From: Acidimicrobiia bacterium
Lineage (GTDB): Bacteria; Actinomycetota; Acidimicrobiia; Acidimicrobiales; Acidimicrobilacustridaceae
DNA: 50,268 nt
Direction: 5' to 3'
NCBI GenBank assembly: GCA_020832495.1
Contig: JAFIEP010000113.1
Span: 1 to 50,268 of the forward strand
In this document: positions 8,378-16,548 of the stretch, piece by piece
Position numbering within the stretch: position 1 is the stretch's first letter
How the letters are laid out: each line of letters starts with the position of its first letter
Notes under the pieces: generated by a model
Told to the model about the DNA's origin: nothing
The model's input: the letters and a program-made list of their open reading frames with translations, nothing else
The model's database searches: none
Translations under genes and position numbers: made by a program

Positions 8378-8614
8378 TCAGGTCACGAAGGGGCAGTGTC
8401 GACAACCCGAGTCGCAGCACCACCCCCGGTCGGCCAGGCTGGCCGCCGTGAGGACGTCGAGGCCCGAGCGAGGGTCGCGGTAGGTCGACCGCCCGTCCCC
8501 AACGGCTCGGCGGTGCAGGTCCAAGATGACGTGGTAGTCGGGCGCGCCCGGCGGCAGACGTCGAGGATGCGGGTGGTGGTGATCCGGCCGGAGATCCCGT
8601 GACGCAGCCACCAC
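8378..8614 (-). CDS. DUF5522 family cysteine-rich small protein
   Basis: 78 aa. The C-terminal half matches the DUF5522 pattern: HPRRLPPGAPDYHVILDLHRRAV, then STYRDPRSGLDVLTAASLADRGWCC and GCRHCPF. The four closing cysteines (CC, GC, HC) may bind a metal; the function is unknown. GTG 8614 or the adjacent GTG 8611 is the start. It begins 9 bp after the stop of the upstream gene at 8624 and is probably co-transcribed with it. Confidence 0.75.
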   Translation of the reverse strand: MVAASRDLRPDHHHPHPRRLPPGAPDYHVILDLHRRAVGDGRSTYRDPRSGLDVLTAASLADRGWCCDSGCRHCPFVT

Positions 8615-8623
8615 GTCAGGTGA

Positions 8624-9358
8624 TCACGGGGTCACGGCACGGCGCAACCGCTCGGCCAACTCGACGAACTGAGCCCGTTCCTCGGCGTCGAGCACCTCGA
8701 ACGTCCGACCCATGGCCACGTCCGTCGCAGCCTCTGCCTCGTCCCAGGACGCCTGCAACGGCGCCAGGTCCTCCTCGGGGGGATCCCACCCGAAGAGACC
8801 GACCATGTCCGGACTGCGGAGGCACACCGCTTCGCGGGGTGACAACCCCGCCGCCAGGATGGCCCCGCCGTGCAGTGCAGCCCGCAACTCCCGCAGGACG
8901 TTCATCCGGTGCAGGGCCAAGGCCGGGGCGTCGGCCGGCTCCTCGGTCGTCCGCAAGGCAGCGAACAACGGTGCGCCCGCCGGGCTGGCCGCTTCGATGA
9001 GGCGGCCGGCCAGTTCGGTCAATCGGCCCAGCGCCAGCTCGTCATCGGTGGGGACATGGCCTCGGGCCCAGTCGTACCCGCAGCCCATGAACCGTCGAGC
9101 AGCGTCCTGACGCCCCATGACCGGCTCGCTCGCCGCCCAGCCGTCGGCCACGAGGGCAGGCGAGAAGAACACCATGGCGGCAGCAACCACCGACGCGTCG
9201 ACGTCGCCGAGCGATCCTCCCCGGCCGGCGACGTAAAAGCTCATCCCCGGGAAGCCGAGTTCACCTCCGACCCGGTAGGTGTCGGGATCCAACATGAAGT
9301 GGCTGGCCACGTCCCGAACGGCCGGCGCGGCCTCTTTTGCTGCCTCTTCAGGGGTCAT
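8624..9358 (-). CDS. SCO6745-like family protein
   Basis: 244 aa, soluble and mostly helical. The order of phrases ELGFPGMSFYVAGRGGSLGDVDASVV, VFFSPALVADGW, AGAPLFAAL and LRELRAALHGGAILAAGLSPREAV resembles the actinobacterial SCO6745 family as I remember it. That family has no established reaction. The start is the ATG at 9358. It heads a two-gene unit with the DUF5522 gene. The family call is moderate; the coding call is strong. Confidence 0.6.
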   Translation of the reverse strand: MTPEEAAKEAAPAVRDVASHFMLDPDTYRVGGELGFPGMSFYVAGRGGSLGDVDASVVAAAMVFFSPALVADGWAASEPVMGRQDAARRFMGCGYDWARGHVPTDDELALGRLTELAGRLIEAASPAGAPLFAALRTTEEPADAPALALHRMNVLRELRAALHGGAILAAGLSPREAVCLRSPDMVGLFGWDPPEEDLAPLQASWDEAEAATDVAMGRTFEVLDAEERAQFVELAERLRRAVTP

Positions 9359-9480
9359 GGCACCTCTCCCGTCGTCGAACGGCTGCCCGAGCGTAGCGGG
9401 ACTGGCCGACCCCCCGACACGATCGCAGGTCCCGGCCCGGTCGGATCACACCAGATCAGGCCGGACCGAATGGCATCAGG

Positions 9481-10140
9481 TCAAGCGTTCGAGTGGTGGA
9501 CGGTCGACTCGTCGATGCCGAGGATGCGAGCACACTGCTCTGCGATGTCGGCGACCAGGTCGAGATCCCCCTCGGGCGACGTCTCGGTGAAACGACCGAA
9601 CAGGAGGTGGTGGTCGAGCGCGGAGGTCATGAACTCGAACGAGCGGTCGGCCGCCCTCGACACGTCGGGCACCGACAACTCGTCGGCACGGGTGCGCAGG
9701 AACGTCTTGTGCTGCGTGGCGCAGTAGCTCAGCAAGTCCATTCGCTGCGTGGCGAACCGCTCGTCGGTGGTCGCCGCACAGAGTGCGGCGCGGAACAGCG
9801 CCGCCGAACTGCGGTAGGCCTGCAGGTTGAGTCGTACCGACTCGCCGACGAAGGCTCCGACGGGTTGACCATCCCAACGCGCCGGGTCGCAGAAGGCGTG
9901 GACCAGGTCGCGCACCCGACTGTCCATGCGGGCCACGAGCAGGTAGAGCAAGGCGTACTTGTCGTCGAAGCGAGCGTAGAAGGAGCCCACGGTGCGGCCG
10001 GCTCGCTCGGTGATGTCGGCCACGGAGACGTCGTCGAAGGGCCGTTCGGCCAGGAGTGCGAGCCCCGCATCGAGGAACCGGTCCAGCGTCTCCTGGCTCC
10101 GCGCCTGTTGCGGCTTGTGTACCCAGCCCACATCTCCCAC
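9481..10140 (-). CDS. TetR family transcriptional regulator
   Basis: 219 aa. The N-terminal helix-turn-helix reads LAERPFDDVSVADITERAGRTVGSFYARFDDKYALL, typical of TetR. The ligand domain follows without a recognisable subfamily. I chose GTG 10140 because GGAGGA sits 4 nt upstream; the longer in-frame ATG at 10185 lacks such a site. It lies 98 bp downstream of livF in the same direction and may control the livGF unit, though that is only inferred from position. Confidence 0.88.
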   Translation of the reverse strand: MGDVGWVHKPQQARSQETLDRFLDAGLALLAERPFDDVSVADITERAGRTVGSFYARFDDKYALLYLLVARMDSRVRDLVHAFCDPARWDGQPVGAFVGESVRLNLQAYRSSAALFRAALCAATTDERFATQRMDLLSYCATQHKTFLRTRADELSVPDVSRAADRSFEFMTSALDHHLLFGRFTETSPEGDLDLVADIAEQCARILGIDESTVHHSNA

Positions 10141-10238
10141 GGATTCCTCCAAAATTAGCCCGGCAACCATCCGCCTGGCGTGCAACCCGCTCCAGCAAGA
10201 ACCTATCGACGCTTCGGACCTTCGACCTTAGCCCGTCG

Positions 10239-10949
10239 TCAGTCGATCGTGGCTGCGCCGAGGTAGCTGCGTTCGAGCACCGACGCCTCGGCCGCCAACT
10301 CGTCGGCCGGCCCGGCAGCCACCAACTCGCCGTGGGCCAGGATGGCCGCCCGATCGGCGATCTCGAGGGCCAGGTGCACGTGCTGTTCCACCACCAGGAC
10401 CCCGGTACCGGTGTCGTCGGCCACCTGGCGCAACACCGGCAGCAACTGCTCGACCACGACGGGGGCCAGGCCGAGGCTGAGTTCGTCCACCATCAGCAGT
10501 CGCGGCCGGGCGGCCAACGCCCGCCCCACGGCCAGCATCTGCTGCTCACCTCCCGACAGGAGCCCGGCCCGGCGATCCATGAGCTTGCCGAGCGCAGGGA
10601 AGTAGTCGAGTGCCACCGAGGTGTCCCCACCTCGACGTACCCCCAGCCGGAGGTTCTCGGCCACCGTGAGCTGGGTGAACAGGGATCGGGCCTCGGGAAC
10701 GTGGGCCACGCCCCGCCGCGCCACGAGTTGGGGCCGCCGGGTCGAGGGCGGCCCACCGAGCACCGTCACCGAGCCAGCCAACGACGGCAACAGACCGGAC
10801 ACGGTGAGCAACGTGGTGGTCTTCCCGGCGCCGTTCGGCCCGAGCAGCGCCACGACCTCACCTGCGTCCACGTGCAGGTCGAGGTGGCGCACCACCGGCA
10901 CTCCGCCGTAGCCGGCCGACAGGTCGTCGATCTCGAGGAGGCGGGTCAC
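10239..10949 (-). CDS. livF: Branched-chain amino-acid-type ABC transporter ATPase (LivF-like)
   Basis: 236 aa. Walker A is GPNGAGKTTTLL, the signature is LLSGGEQQMLAVGRALA and the Walker B region is RLLMVDELSLGLAP, the last being characteristic of LivF. GTG 10949 overlaps the livG stop by 4 nt (GTGA), so translation is coupled. No LivH/LivM permease or binding protein is nearby, so the pair must work with a permease encoded elsewhere. The substrate may be amino acids, amides or another small organic compound. Confidence 0.85.
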   Translation of the reverse strand: MTRLLEIDDLSAGYGGVPVVRHLDLHVDAGEVVALLGPNGAGKTTTLLTVSGLLPSLAGSVTVLGGPPSTRRPQLVARRGVAHVPEARSLFTQLTVAENLRLGVRRGGDTSVALDYFPALGKLMDRRAGLLSGGEQQMLAVGRALAARPRLLMVDELSLGLAPVVVEQLLPVLRQVADDTGTGVLVVEQHVHLALEIADRAAILAHGELVAAGPADELAAEASVLERSYLGAATID

Positions 10950-11758
10950 GACGGGTCCTCGCCGTCGCCCGGCTGGGTCCGATGCCGTTCACCGAGGTAC
11001 GCCTCGACCACCTTGGGGTCGCGACGCACCTCGTCAGGTGGGCCGTCGGCGATCACCCGGCCGAACTCGAGCACCACCAACCGGTCGCACACGGCCAGCA
11101 CCAGACCCATGTCGTGATCGACCAACAGCATGGCCGTGCCCCCGTCGACCACGGCGCGCAATTGCTCACCGAGGGCCAGGCTCTCGGTGCTGTCGAGGCC
11201 CGCAGCCGGCTCGTCGAGCAGCACGACCGCCGGTTCGGCGGCCAGCGCCCGAGCCACGGCCACCAACTTGCGCTGACCCAGCGACAACTCCAGCGGGTAG
11301 CGATGGGCCAACCCGCCCAGGTCGAACCGCTCCAGCGCCGCCATCGACACCCGGTGGACCGCAGGGTCGTCACCCGAGGCAACCGCCTCGTTCACCTGGG
11401 GTCGTTCGCCCACCACACAGTTCTCGAGGACCGTGAGGTCGTCGAACAACTCGAGCGACTGCCACGTCCGGGTGACACCGGCAGCCACGCGGCGGTGCGG
11501 CGGCACCCCCTCGAGCGACATCCCCCGTGTGGCCACCCGCCCCCGGCAGGGCACGAAGCCACTGACCGCATCGATGGTGGTGGTCTTGCCGGCGCCGTTC
11601 GGGCCGATGAGGCCGACCAACTCCCCGGGGCCCACCGTGAAGCCGACACCGTCGACGGCGCGCACACCGCCGAAGTCCACGGTCAGGTCCTCCACGGACA
11701 GCACGGGACCATCGACGCCCGAGGACGGTCGATCGGCGAGTGGTGAAGCGGTGGTCAT
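10946..11758 (-). CDS. livG: Branched-chain amino-acid-type ABC transporter ATPase (LivG-like)
   Basis: 270 aa from ATG 11758. Walker A GPNGAGKTTTIDAVSGF, signature LSLGQRKLVAVARALA, Walker B VVLLDEPAAGLD, and the LivG-type ending PPDEVRRDPKVVEAYLGE are all present. GVTRTWQSLELFDDLTVLENC is the usual Q-loop region of LivG. The frame is open upstream to 11860, but the homology begins after 11758. It is followed by livF with a 4-nt overlap and preceded by a small membrane-protein gene 71 bp upstream on the same strand. Confidence 0.85.
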   Translation of the reverse strand: MTTASPLADRPSSGVDGPVLSVEDLTVDFGGVRAVDGVGFTVGPGELVGLIGPNGAGKTTTIDAVSGFVPCRGRVATRGMSLEGVPPHRRVAAGVTRTWQSLELFDDLTVLENCVVGERPQVNEAVASGDDPAVHRVSMAALERFDLGGLAHRYPLELSLGQRKLVAVARALAAEPAVVLLDEPAAGLDSTESLALGEQLRAVVDGGTAMLLVDHDMGLVLAVCDRLVVLEFGRVIADGPPDEVRRDPKVVEAYLGERHRTQPGDGEDPS

Positions 11759-11829
11759 GCGCGGTCCCCCTGGCCGGGCCACCCGGCCGGTCAGCAGACT
11801 AGGCGACCCGACCGACGAACTCCGCCAGG

Positions 11830-12057
11830 TCAGCCACCGAGCAACGAGGCCAGCCCCCACACCGCAGCGATCGCGCCGACCGCGATCATGAGCACGCTGC
11901 GACCGACGGGGGGTCGGGCGAGATCACCGTCGGCCCGCTCGACCGGCGGCCGCAAGAGGGCGATGGCGGTGCCGACAGCCAGCGCAGCGCCGAGGGCCAA
12001 GGTCAGCCAGGCCAGGAGATCGTCACCGAGGATGCCGGTCTCTTGTGCGAGAACCAC
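11830..12057 (-). CDS. Small two-helix membrane protein
   Basis: 75 aa. Two hydrophobic helices (LLAWLTLALGAALAVGTAIALL and VLMIAVGAIAAVWGLASLLGG) are joined by a charged loop (RPPVERADGDLARPPVGR). GTG 12057 has GGGAGG 5 nt upstream, which supports it as a real gene. I recognise no family. It lies upstream of livG on the same strand and could be the first gene of that unit. Confidence 0.6.
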   Translation of the reverse strand: MVLAQETGILGDDLLAWLTLALGAALAVGTAIALLRPPVERADGDLARPPVGRSVLMIAVGAIAAVWGLASLLGG

Positions 12058-12351
12058 GTCGCCTCCCGGGTGGATCGTCTGACAAGAGCATCGCCCGAGC
12101 AGGCAGGTCGCGCAAAACCAGGTCGCCGAAAACGTCGAAGAAGTGGGCTGAACGACTCAAGCCGGACGGCCCATCGGTCGATGACCCTCATGTCGGTGGT
12201 ATCGCCCCCACCGGCACTGGGGTTCAGTGGGTGGAGGTCGCCGTTCAACTCCCTCCAACGCATCGCCACTTGGTGCCGTTCGGCACCTGCGTAGGTGGCC
12301 TCCACCCGCCCCGAACCGCCGCACGGCCTTGGCGGTCCCGACGGGGGTGCG
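12058..12351. other. 294-bp gap, one hairpin
   Basis: I see no convincing gene. GGTGCC-GTTC-GGCACC at 12272-12287 is a 6-bp hairpin with a 4-nt loop, about 65 nt after the stop of the minus-strand gene ending at 12352, and may terminate it. The remainder is ordinary high-GC sequence. Confidence 0.4.
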
Positions 12352-13119
12352 TCAGTCCTCCTCGGCCGAGCGGGCCCGCTGCGCTTCCCGTTCCTGCAGC
12401 AACTGCTCGAGCAGATCAGGGACATCGCCCTCCAGCGTGAAGGTGGCGTCCTCCTCGAGGCTGAAGTCGGCCTGGGTCACCGACGGACGGACGGTGAGCG
12501 CCTGCGACTCCTCCACGATGCGTCCGTAGTCGCGGCGCACCGACGTCAGCGCGCCGGTCTCGTCGTCGAAGCAGAGCACGCCCTCGCGCCCGTACGGTGG
12601 ATCAGCCCGACCGGCCACGTGGGTCAGCACAAAACATCCGTCGTGGCGCTGGTGGACCCGGTGGGTGCGCGCTCCGGCGGTGAACATCGTCTGCAGCTCC
12701 TCGATCTCCCCGGCCACGTCGTCGGCGTAGGGCGGGACCCTGCGGGTGGAGTCGAAGCACTCGTAGCGGCCGCCGGGTCCGGTGGAGCAGCGCACCGGAC
12801 GGCCGTCGAGCCGACCGCGCACGGCTCCGAACTGACGGACGATGCGGTTGGGAGGCTCCTGCACCAGCTTGCTGGCCGACTCGAGCGTGGCTCCGGTGGC
12901 CACGATCGTGCGGCGCCAGTCGCTCTCCACCACGAACGTGCCGGAGCGGTGGCGTTGCCAGGCCTCGATGAAGGCCTCCTCGGCGTCGGGGCCGTCGAGC
13001 ACCACCCGCTCCACCTGCAGCACCCCGAGGGCAAAGAGCCCGTAGACCGCGAGGCCACCTACCACCGACCCGGCAACCGCCGCCGCTCCGGTCCGACCTC
13101 GTGATCCCAGGCGAGCCAT
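12352..13119 (-). CDS. Membrane-anchored protein of unknown function
   Basis: 255 aa from ATG 13119. After MARLGSRGRT there is one hydrophobic helix (GAAAVAGSVVGGLAVYGLFALGVLQ). An outside domain follows, containing EEAFIEAWQRHRSGTFVVESDWRR, paired cysteines (VRCSTGPGGRYECFDS; GCFVLTHV; GVLCFDDETGAL) and an acidic end (EEDATFTLEGDVPDLLEQLL). The CFDDETGALTSVRR stretch resembles parts of secreted or lipoprotein domains that read out bound ligands, but I cannot assign a family. The frame is open further upstream, with a GTG a few codons before this ATG. It diverges from the VOC gene. Confidence 0.65.
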   Translation of the reverse strand: MARLGSRGRTGAAAVAGSVVGGLAVYGLFALGVLQVERVVLDGPDAEEAFIEAWQRHRSGTFVVESDWRRTIVATGATLESASKLVQEPPNRIVRQFGAVRGRLDGRPVRCSTGPGGRYECFDSTRRVPPYADDVAGEIEELQTMFTAGARTHRVHQRHDGCFVLTHVAGRADPPYGREGVLCFDDETGALTSVRRDYGRIVEESQALTVRPSVTQADFSLEEDATFTLEGDVPDLLEQLLQEREAQRARSAEED

Positions 13120-13222
13120 GTGCTGCCACACTACCGATGCTTCCTCTCCCGGGACCCGCAGGTCGTAGCATGAACGGCGTACATCTGCCGCGGCGTCGCC
13201 GGACGCCTCGAGAGGGGGCACC

Positions 13223-13750
13223 GTGCCGTTCCACCACGTCGCACTGGCCACGAAGGACTTGGCCGCCACCCACCGCTTCTACACGGAGCTCATGGGGTTC
13301 GAGCTGGTGAAGGTGGTCACGGGTCCCACCGAGCACGTGGACGGGTGGGCCAAGCACGTCTTCTACGACACCGGTGGCGACTACCTGGCCTTCTGGGAAC
13401 TGCACGACGACGAGCAACCGGACTTCCCGACCGACATCTCCACTGGTGTCGGCCTGCCGGCGTGGGTGAACCACCTGGCGTTCCGCGCTGAGCTGGCCGA
13501 CCTCGAGGGGCTCCGACGCCGCTGGCAGGACGCAGGCATCGACGTGGCCGAGATCGACCACGGCTTCTGCGTGAGCATCTACGCCACCGACCCCAACGGG
13601 ATCCTGGTCGAATGGTGCGCCGACGTCCGACCACTCGATGACGACGACCGCCGCCAGGCCGAGCAACGGTTGCACAACCCACGGCCCGATCTCGACCCCG
13701 CACCAGAGCCTCGGTTCCACCTTGCGAACCAAGTGCAGTCGCCGGCCTGA
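13223..13750 (+). CDS. VOC (glyoxalase/bleomycin resistance) superfamily protein
   Basis: 175 aa from GTG 13223 with GAGAGGGG just upstream. It begins FHHVALATKDLAATHRFYTELMGFELV, a standard VOC start. Later segments WVNHLAFRAELADLEGLRRRW and FCVSIYATDPNGILVEW supply the second beta-alpha module. Likely metal ligands are the His in FHHVAL, the His in VNHLAF and the Glu in LVEW. Members act as dioxygenases, isomerases or lyases; the substrate is unknown. The C-terminal 35 residues are a charged, proline-rich tail. Confidence 0.85.
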   Translation: MPFHHVALATKDLAATHRFYTELMGFELVKVVTGPTEHVDGWAKHVFYDTGGDYLAFWELHDDEQPDFPTDISTGVGLPAWVNHLAFRAELADLEGLRRRWQDAGIDVAEIDHGFCVSIYATDPNGILVEWCADVRPLDDDDRRQAEQRLHNPRPDLDPAPEPRFHLANQVQSPA

Positions 13751-13765
13751 GGTAGCCTGCCGATA

Positions 13766-13784
13766 GCTGCACCTCTGGTGCAGC
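13766..13784 (+). terminator. Hairpin after the VOC gene
   Basis: GCTGCACC-TCT-GGTGCAGC is a perfect 8-bp stem with a 3-nt loop, 15 bp after the stop. No U tract follows, so it is a weak intrinsic terminator at best. Confidence 0.4.
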
Positions 13785-13863
13785 AGCCTGTATGTCGAGG
13801 CGGCGTAGGTGACGAAAAGCTGCACGTGACGAACGAGCCCGCTATATTGCGCCCTCGTTGCCT

Positions 13864-15228
13864 ATGTTGCATTCCAGTTACGACCACCCCTCGAATTCGT
13901 CGCAGCCGTCCCGGCGGCGCGCACTGTCCCGTCTGCTCGCTGCGGTCGTGGGTCTCTCGCTGCTCGTCGGCTCGATGCCCGCCAGCGAGCAATTGGCCGA
14001 AGCCGCCGTGGCCCAGGACGACGAGCGCAGCCGCCGCGAGGAAGTCCGGCGACAACGAGCTGCCGCCGCCGCCGAGCTCAACGCCCTCGGCGCCACCGAT
14101 GCCGAGCTGGAGCAGGCCGTCGCCGAGCTGACCGCCAACGTGCAGGCCCAAGAGGCGCGCGTGGCCGATGCCCGCCGCGCCAGCGACGAAGCCCGCCAAC
14201 GAGCCGAGCACCTGCGCTCGCAGATCGCCGAAGCCGAGGCCGAGGTCGCCCAGCTCGAGTCAGCCGTGCGCTCGCGTGCCGTCGACGCCTACGTGGGGTC
14301 GGGCAACAGCGGATCGACCGACGACGCACTGCTCGGCGCTGCGGATCCCTCCGACATGGATCGCCGTCGCGCCCTCCTCAACGCCGTGTACGGCTCCGAC
14401 CGGGACGCCATCGAGCAGCTCGGCGCTGCCCAGGCGCGCTTGGACCGCCAGCAGGAGGAAGCGGCCGAAGCAATGGCCGACGCCGACGCCTACCAGGCCG
14501 AAGCCGAGTCGCGCTTGGCCGAACTCGCCTCTGCTCGGGCCGAGCAGCAGCGGATGCAAGCCAACCTCGAGGCCCGCATCACGTCGTTCCGGGCAGAGGT
14601 CGACGCCCTCAGCGCCGAAGAAGCTCGCTTGACCTCCCTCATCACCCAACACGAGGCCGAGGTGGCCGCCCGCCAGGCAGCCGCCCGCCAAGCCGAACAG
14701 GAGCGGCGCCAAGCGGCCGCTGCCGCTGCAGCCGCCTCCTCGTCGAGTCCCAGCTCGTCGAGTTCGAGTTCGTCCAGTTCGAGTTCGTCGAGTTCGTCAT
14801 CGAGCACCCCGTCCGACGGTGGTGTGCAAACGCTCAGCGCTCCGGCCCAGGTCGCCCCCTCGGGCGGCGGACTGGCCTGGCCCGCCGCCGGCCAGCTCAC
14901 GTCAGGCTTCGGCCAGCGTTGGGGCCGGCTGCACGCCGGCATCGACATCGGCGCACCCACCGGCACACCGGTGATCGCCGCTGCCTCGGGCACCGTCATC
15001 ACCGCCAGCTACCAGGGCGGTTACGGCAACCTGGTGCTCATCGACCACGGCAACGGCATGGTCACCGCCTACGCCCACCTGTCGCGCTATGCCACCAGCG
15101 GTGGTGCGTCGGTCTCGCAGGGCCAAGTCATCGGCTACGTCGGCAGCACCGGCAACAGCACCGGACCGCACCTGCACTTCGAGACCAGGGTGAATGGCAC
15201 GCCACGCGACCCGATGGGCTACCTCTAG
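13864..15228 (+). CDS. Secreted coiled-coil M23 peptidase (murein endopeptidase family)
   Basis: 454 aa from ATG 13864 (TTG 13858 is also in frame). An Arg-rich start and hydrophobic stretch (LLAAVVGLSLLVGSMPASE) form a signal peptide. Residues about 45-285 are an Ala/Glu/Arg-rich coiled coil, as in EnvC-like proteins. A run of serines (residues about 290-315) links to the M23 domain, which has HAGIDIGAPTGTPV and GPHLHFETRVNGTPRDP: the zinc-binding HxxxD and the HxH. It should cut peptidoglycan peptides, or activate another cell-wall hydrolase if inactive. There is no ribosome site before ATG; TATATT at 13843-13848 would give a nearly leaderless message. Confidence 0.88.
   Translation: MLHSSYDHPSNSSQPSRRRALSRLLAAVVGLSLLVGSMPASEQLAEAAVAQDDERSRREEVRRQRAAAAAELNALGATDAELEQAVAELTANVQAQEARVADARRASDEARQRAEHLRSQIAEAEAEVAQLESAVRSRAVDAYVGSGNSGSTDDALLGAADPSDMDRRRALLNAVYGSDRDAIEQLGAAQARLDRQQEEAAEAMADADAYQAEAESRLAELASARAEQQRMQANLEARITSFRAEVDALSAEEARLTSLITQHEAEVAARQAAARQAEQERRQAAAAAAAASSSSPSSSSSSSSSSSSSSSSSSTPSDGGVQTLSAPAQVAPSGGGLAWPAAGQLTSGFGQRWGRLHAGIDIGAPTGTPVIAAASGTVITASYQGGYGNLVLIDHGNGMVTAYAHLSRYATSGGASVSQGQVIGYVGSTGNSTGPHLHFETRVNGTPRDPMGYL
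14738..14804 (+). repeat. Serine-codon microsatellite
   Basis: Short units of TCGAGTTCG type (TCG/AGT/AGC/TCC codons) repeat imperfectly and encode an almost pure serine linker between the coiled coil and the peptidase domain. Confidence 0.7.
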
Positions 15229-15273
15229 CCCCGCTCGCCGTCGGCCGCTGACGACGCTGCCGGACCGACGGCG

Positions 15274-16548
15274 TCAGATGTAGCCCCGGACCCGGGAGGC
15301 CTCGGCTACGCGCTCGATGCCGATGGCGTAGGCCGCCTTGCGCAACGGCACGTCGAGGGCGGTGGCCCGCCGCCGGACACCTTGGTAGGCCTCCTCCATA
15401 CGTCGACGCAGTTCGTCACAGAACTTCTCCTCGGACCACTGGAACTGCTGGATGTTCTGGGTCCACTCGAAGTACGACCCGGTGACACCGCCGGCGTTGG
15501 CCAAGATGTCGGGCACCACCGTGACCTGTCGCTCGGCCAGGATCGCGTCGGCGCCAGGTGTCACGGGATGATTGGCCGCCTCGATGATGGTGTCCGCCGC
15601 GATGTCAGCAGCGTTCCCCACGTGGATGACGTGGCCGATGGCCGCCGGCACCAACATGTCGCACTCGAGGGTGAGCAACTCGTCGTTGGGCAGCCACGTG
15701 CCTTGGCCGCTGTCGTGAATGGAGGCGCCGTTCTCGACCGCCTGGTGCAGGTGTCGAACCGAGAGGCCGTCGGGATCGTGGAGCCCACCGTCGACGTCGG
15801 ACACGGCCACCACGTTGGCTCCCAGCCGGTCCAGTTCGTCGGCCAGCCAGCGGCCGACGTTGCCGAACCCCTGGATCGACACCCGGAGCCCGTCGAGCTC
15901 GATTCCCTTGTCCTCGGCGTAGGCCCGCATCACATAGGCGCAGCCCCGACCGGTGGCCTGTTCGCGCCCCGGTGCACCCCCGAGCGCCAACGGCTTGCCC
16001 GTGACGATGGCCGGTGTGTAGCCGTGCCCGGCCGAGTACTCGTCCATCAGCCAGGCCATCACCTGGGCGTTCGTGTTCAGGTCCGGCGCCGGGATGTCCC
16101 GGAACGGCCCGATCAGGTGCAGGATGGCGGAGGTGAACCGGCGGGTGAGCCGTTCGAGTTCACCGGCGGACAAGCCGGTCGGGTCGATCTGGATGCCGCC
16201 CTTGGCGCCACCGAAGGGCAGGTCCATGAGCGCCGTCTTCCACGACATGAGGCTGGCCAACGCCCGAACCTCGTCGAGGTTGGCTCGCTCGTGGTAGCGG
16301 ATACCGCCCTTGTAGGGCCCTCGGGCCCCGTTGTGGTGAATGCGGTAGGCCTTGGCCACCGTGAGACTGCCGTCGTCCCGCCGCAGCGGCACCTGCACGC
16401 TCAACTCTCGGTACGACGTGGTCAGGATGGCACGCATCTCTTCGTCGAGGTCGATGGCATCGGCGGCCAGATCGAAGTAGCGGTTCACCGCTTCGAACGG
16501 CGGCAGCTCGTCGAGCTCGTCGAGCGTGGTGGCGTCGGTGGCGGTCAC
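15274..16548 (-). CDS. gdhA: Glu/Leu/Phe/Val dehydrogenase (glutamate dehydrogenase family)
   Basis: 424 aa from GTG 16548. The substrate domain shows GPYKGGIRYHERANLDEV, LASLMSWKTALMDLPFGGAKGGI with the catalytic and substrate lysines, and PAPDLNTNAQVMAWLMDEYS. The nucleotide domain has VSIQGFGNVGRWLADEL. Length and motifs fit a hexameric glutamate dehydrogenase that interconverts glutamate and 2-oxoglutarate plus ammonia. NAD versus NADP preference is not clear. GTG 16548 overlaps the stop of the pyrophosphatase gene by 4 nt, so the two are translationally coupled. Confidence 0.9.
   Translation of the reverse strand: MTATDATTLDELDELPPFEAVNRYFDLAADAIDLDEEMRAILTTSYRELSVQVPLRRDDGSLTVAKAYRIHHNGARGPYKGGIRYHERANLDEVRALASLMSWKTALMDLPFGGAKGGIQIDPTGLSAGELERLTRRFTSAILHLIGPFRDIPAPDLNTNAQVMAWLMDEYSAGHGYTPAIVTGKPLALGGAPGREQATGRGCAYVMRAYAEDKGIELDGLRVSIQGFGNVGRWLADELDRLGANVVAVSDVDGGLHDPDGLSVRHLHQAVENGASIHDSGQGTWLPNDELLTLECDMLVPAAIGHVIHVGNAADIAADTIIEAANHPVTPGADAILAERQVTVVPDILANAGGVTGSYFEWTQNIQQFQWSEEKFCDELRRRMEEAYQGVRRRATALDVPLRKAAYAIGIERVAEASRVRGYI

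Noticed and set aside
12104-12130. Further copy of the TGCGCGCA element (GTCGCGCAAAACCAGGTCG)
   Set aside because: Only a short stretch resembles type B's left end; the inner palindrome and the right end are missing.
13751-13863. c-di-AMP riboswitch before the M23 peptidase
   Set aside because: Actinobacterial wall-hydrolase genes often carry one, but I could not find its conserved core here; only a short hairpin and a -10-like box are visible.
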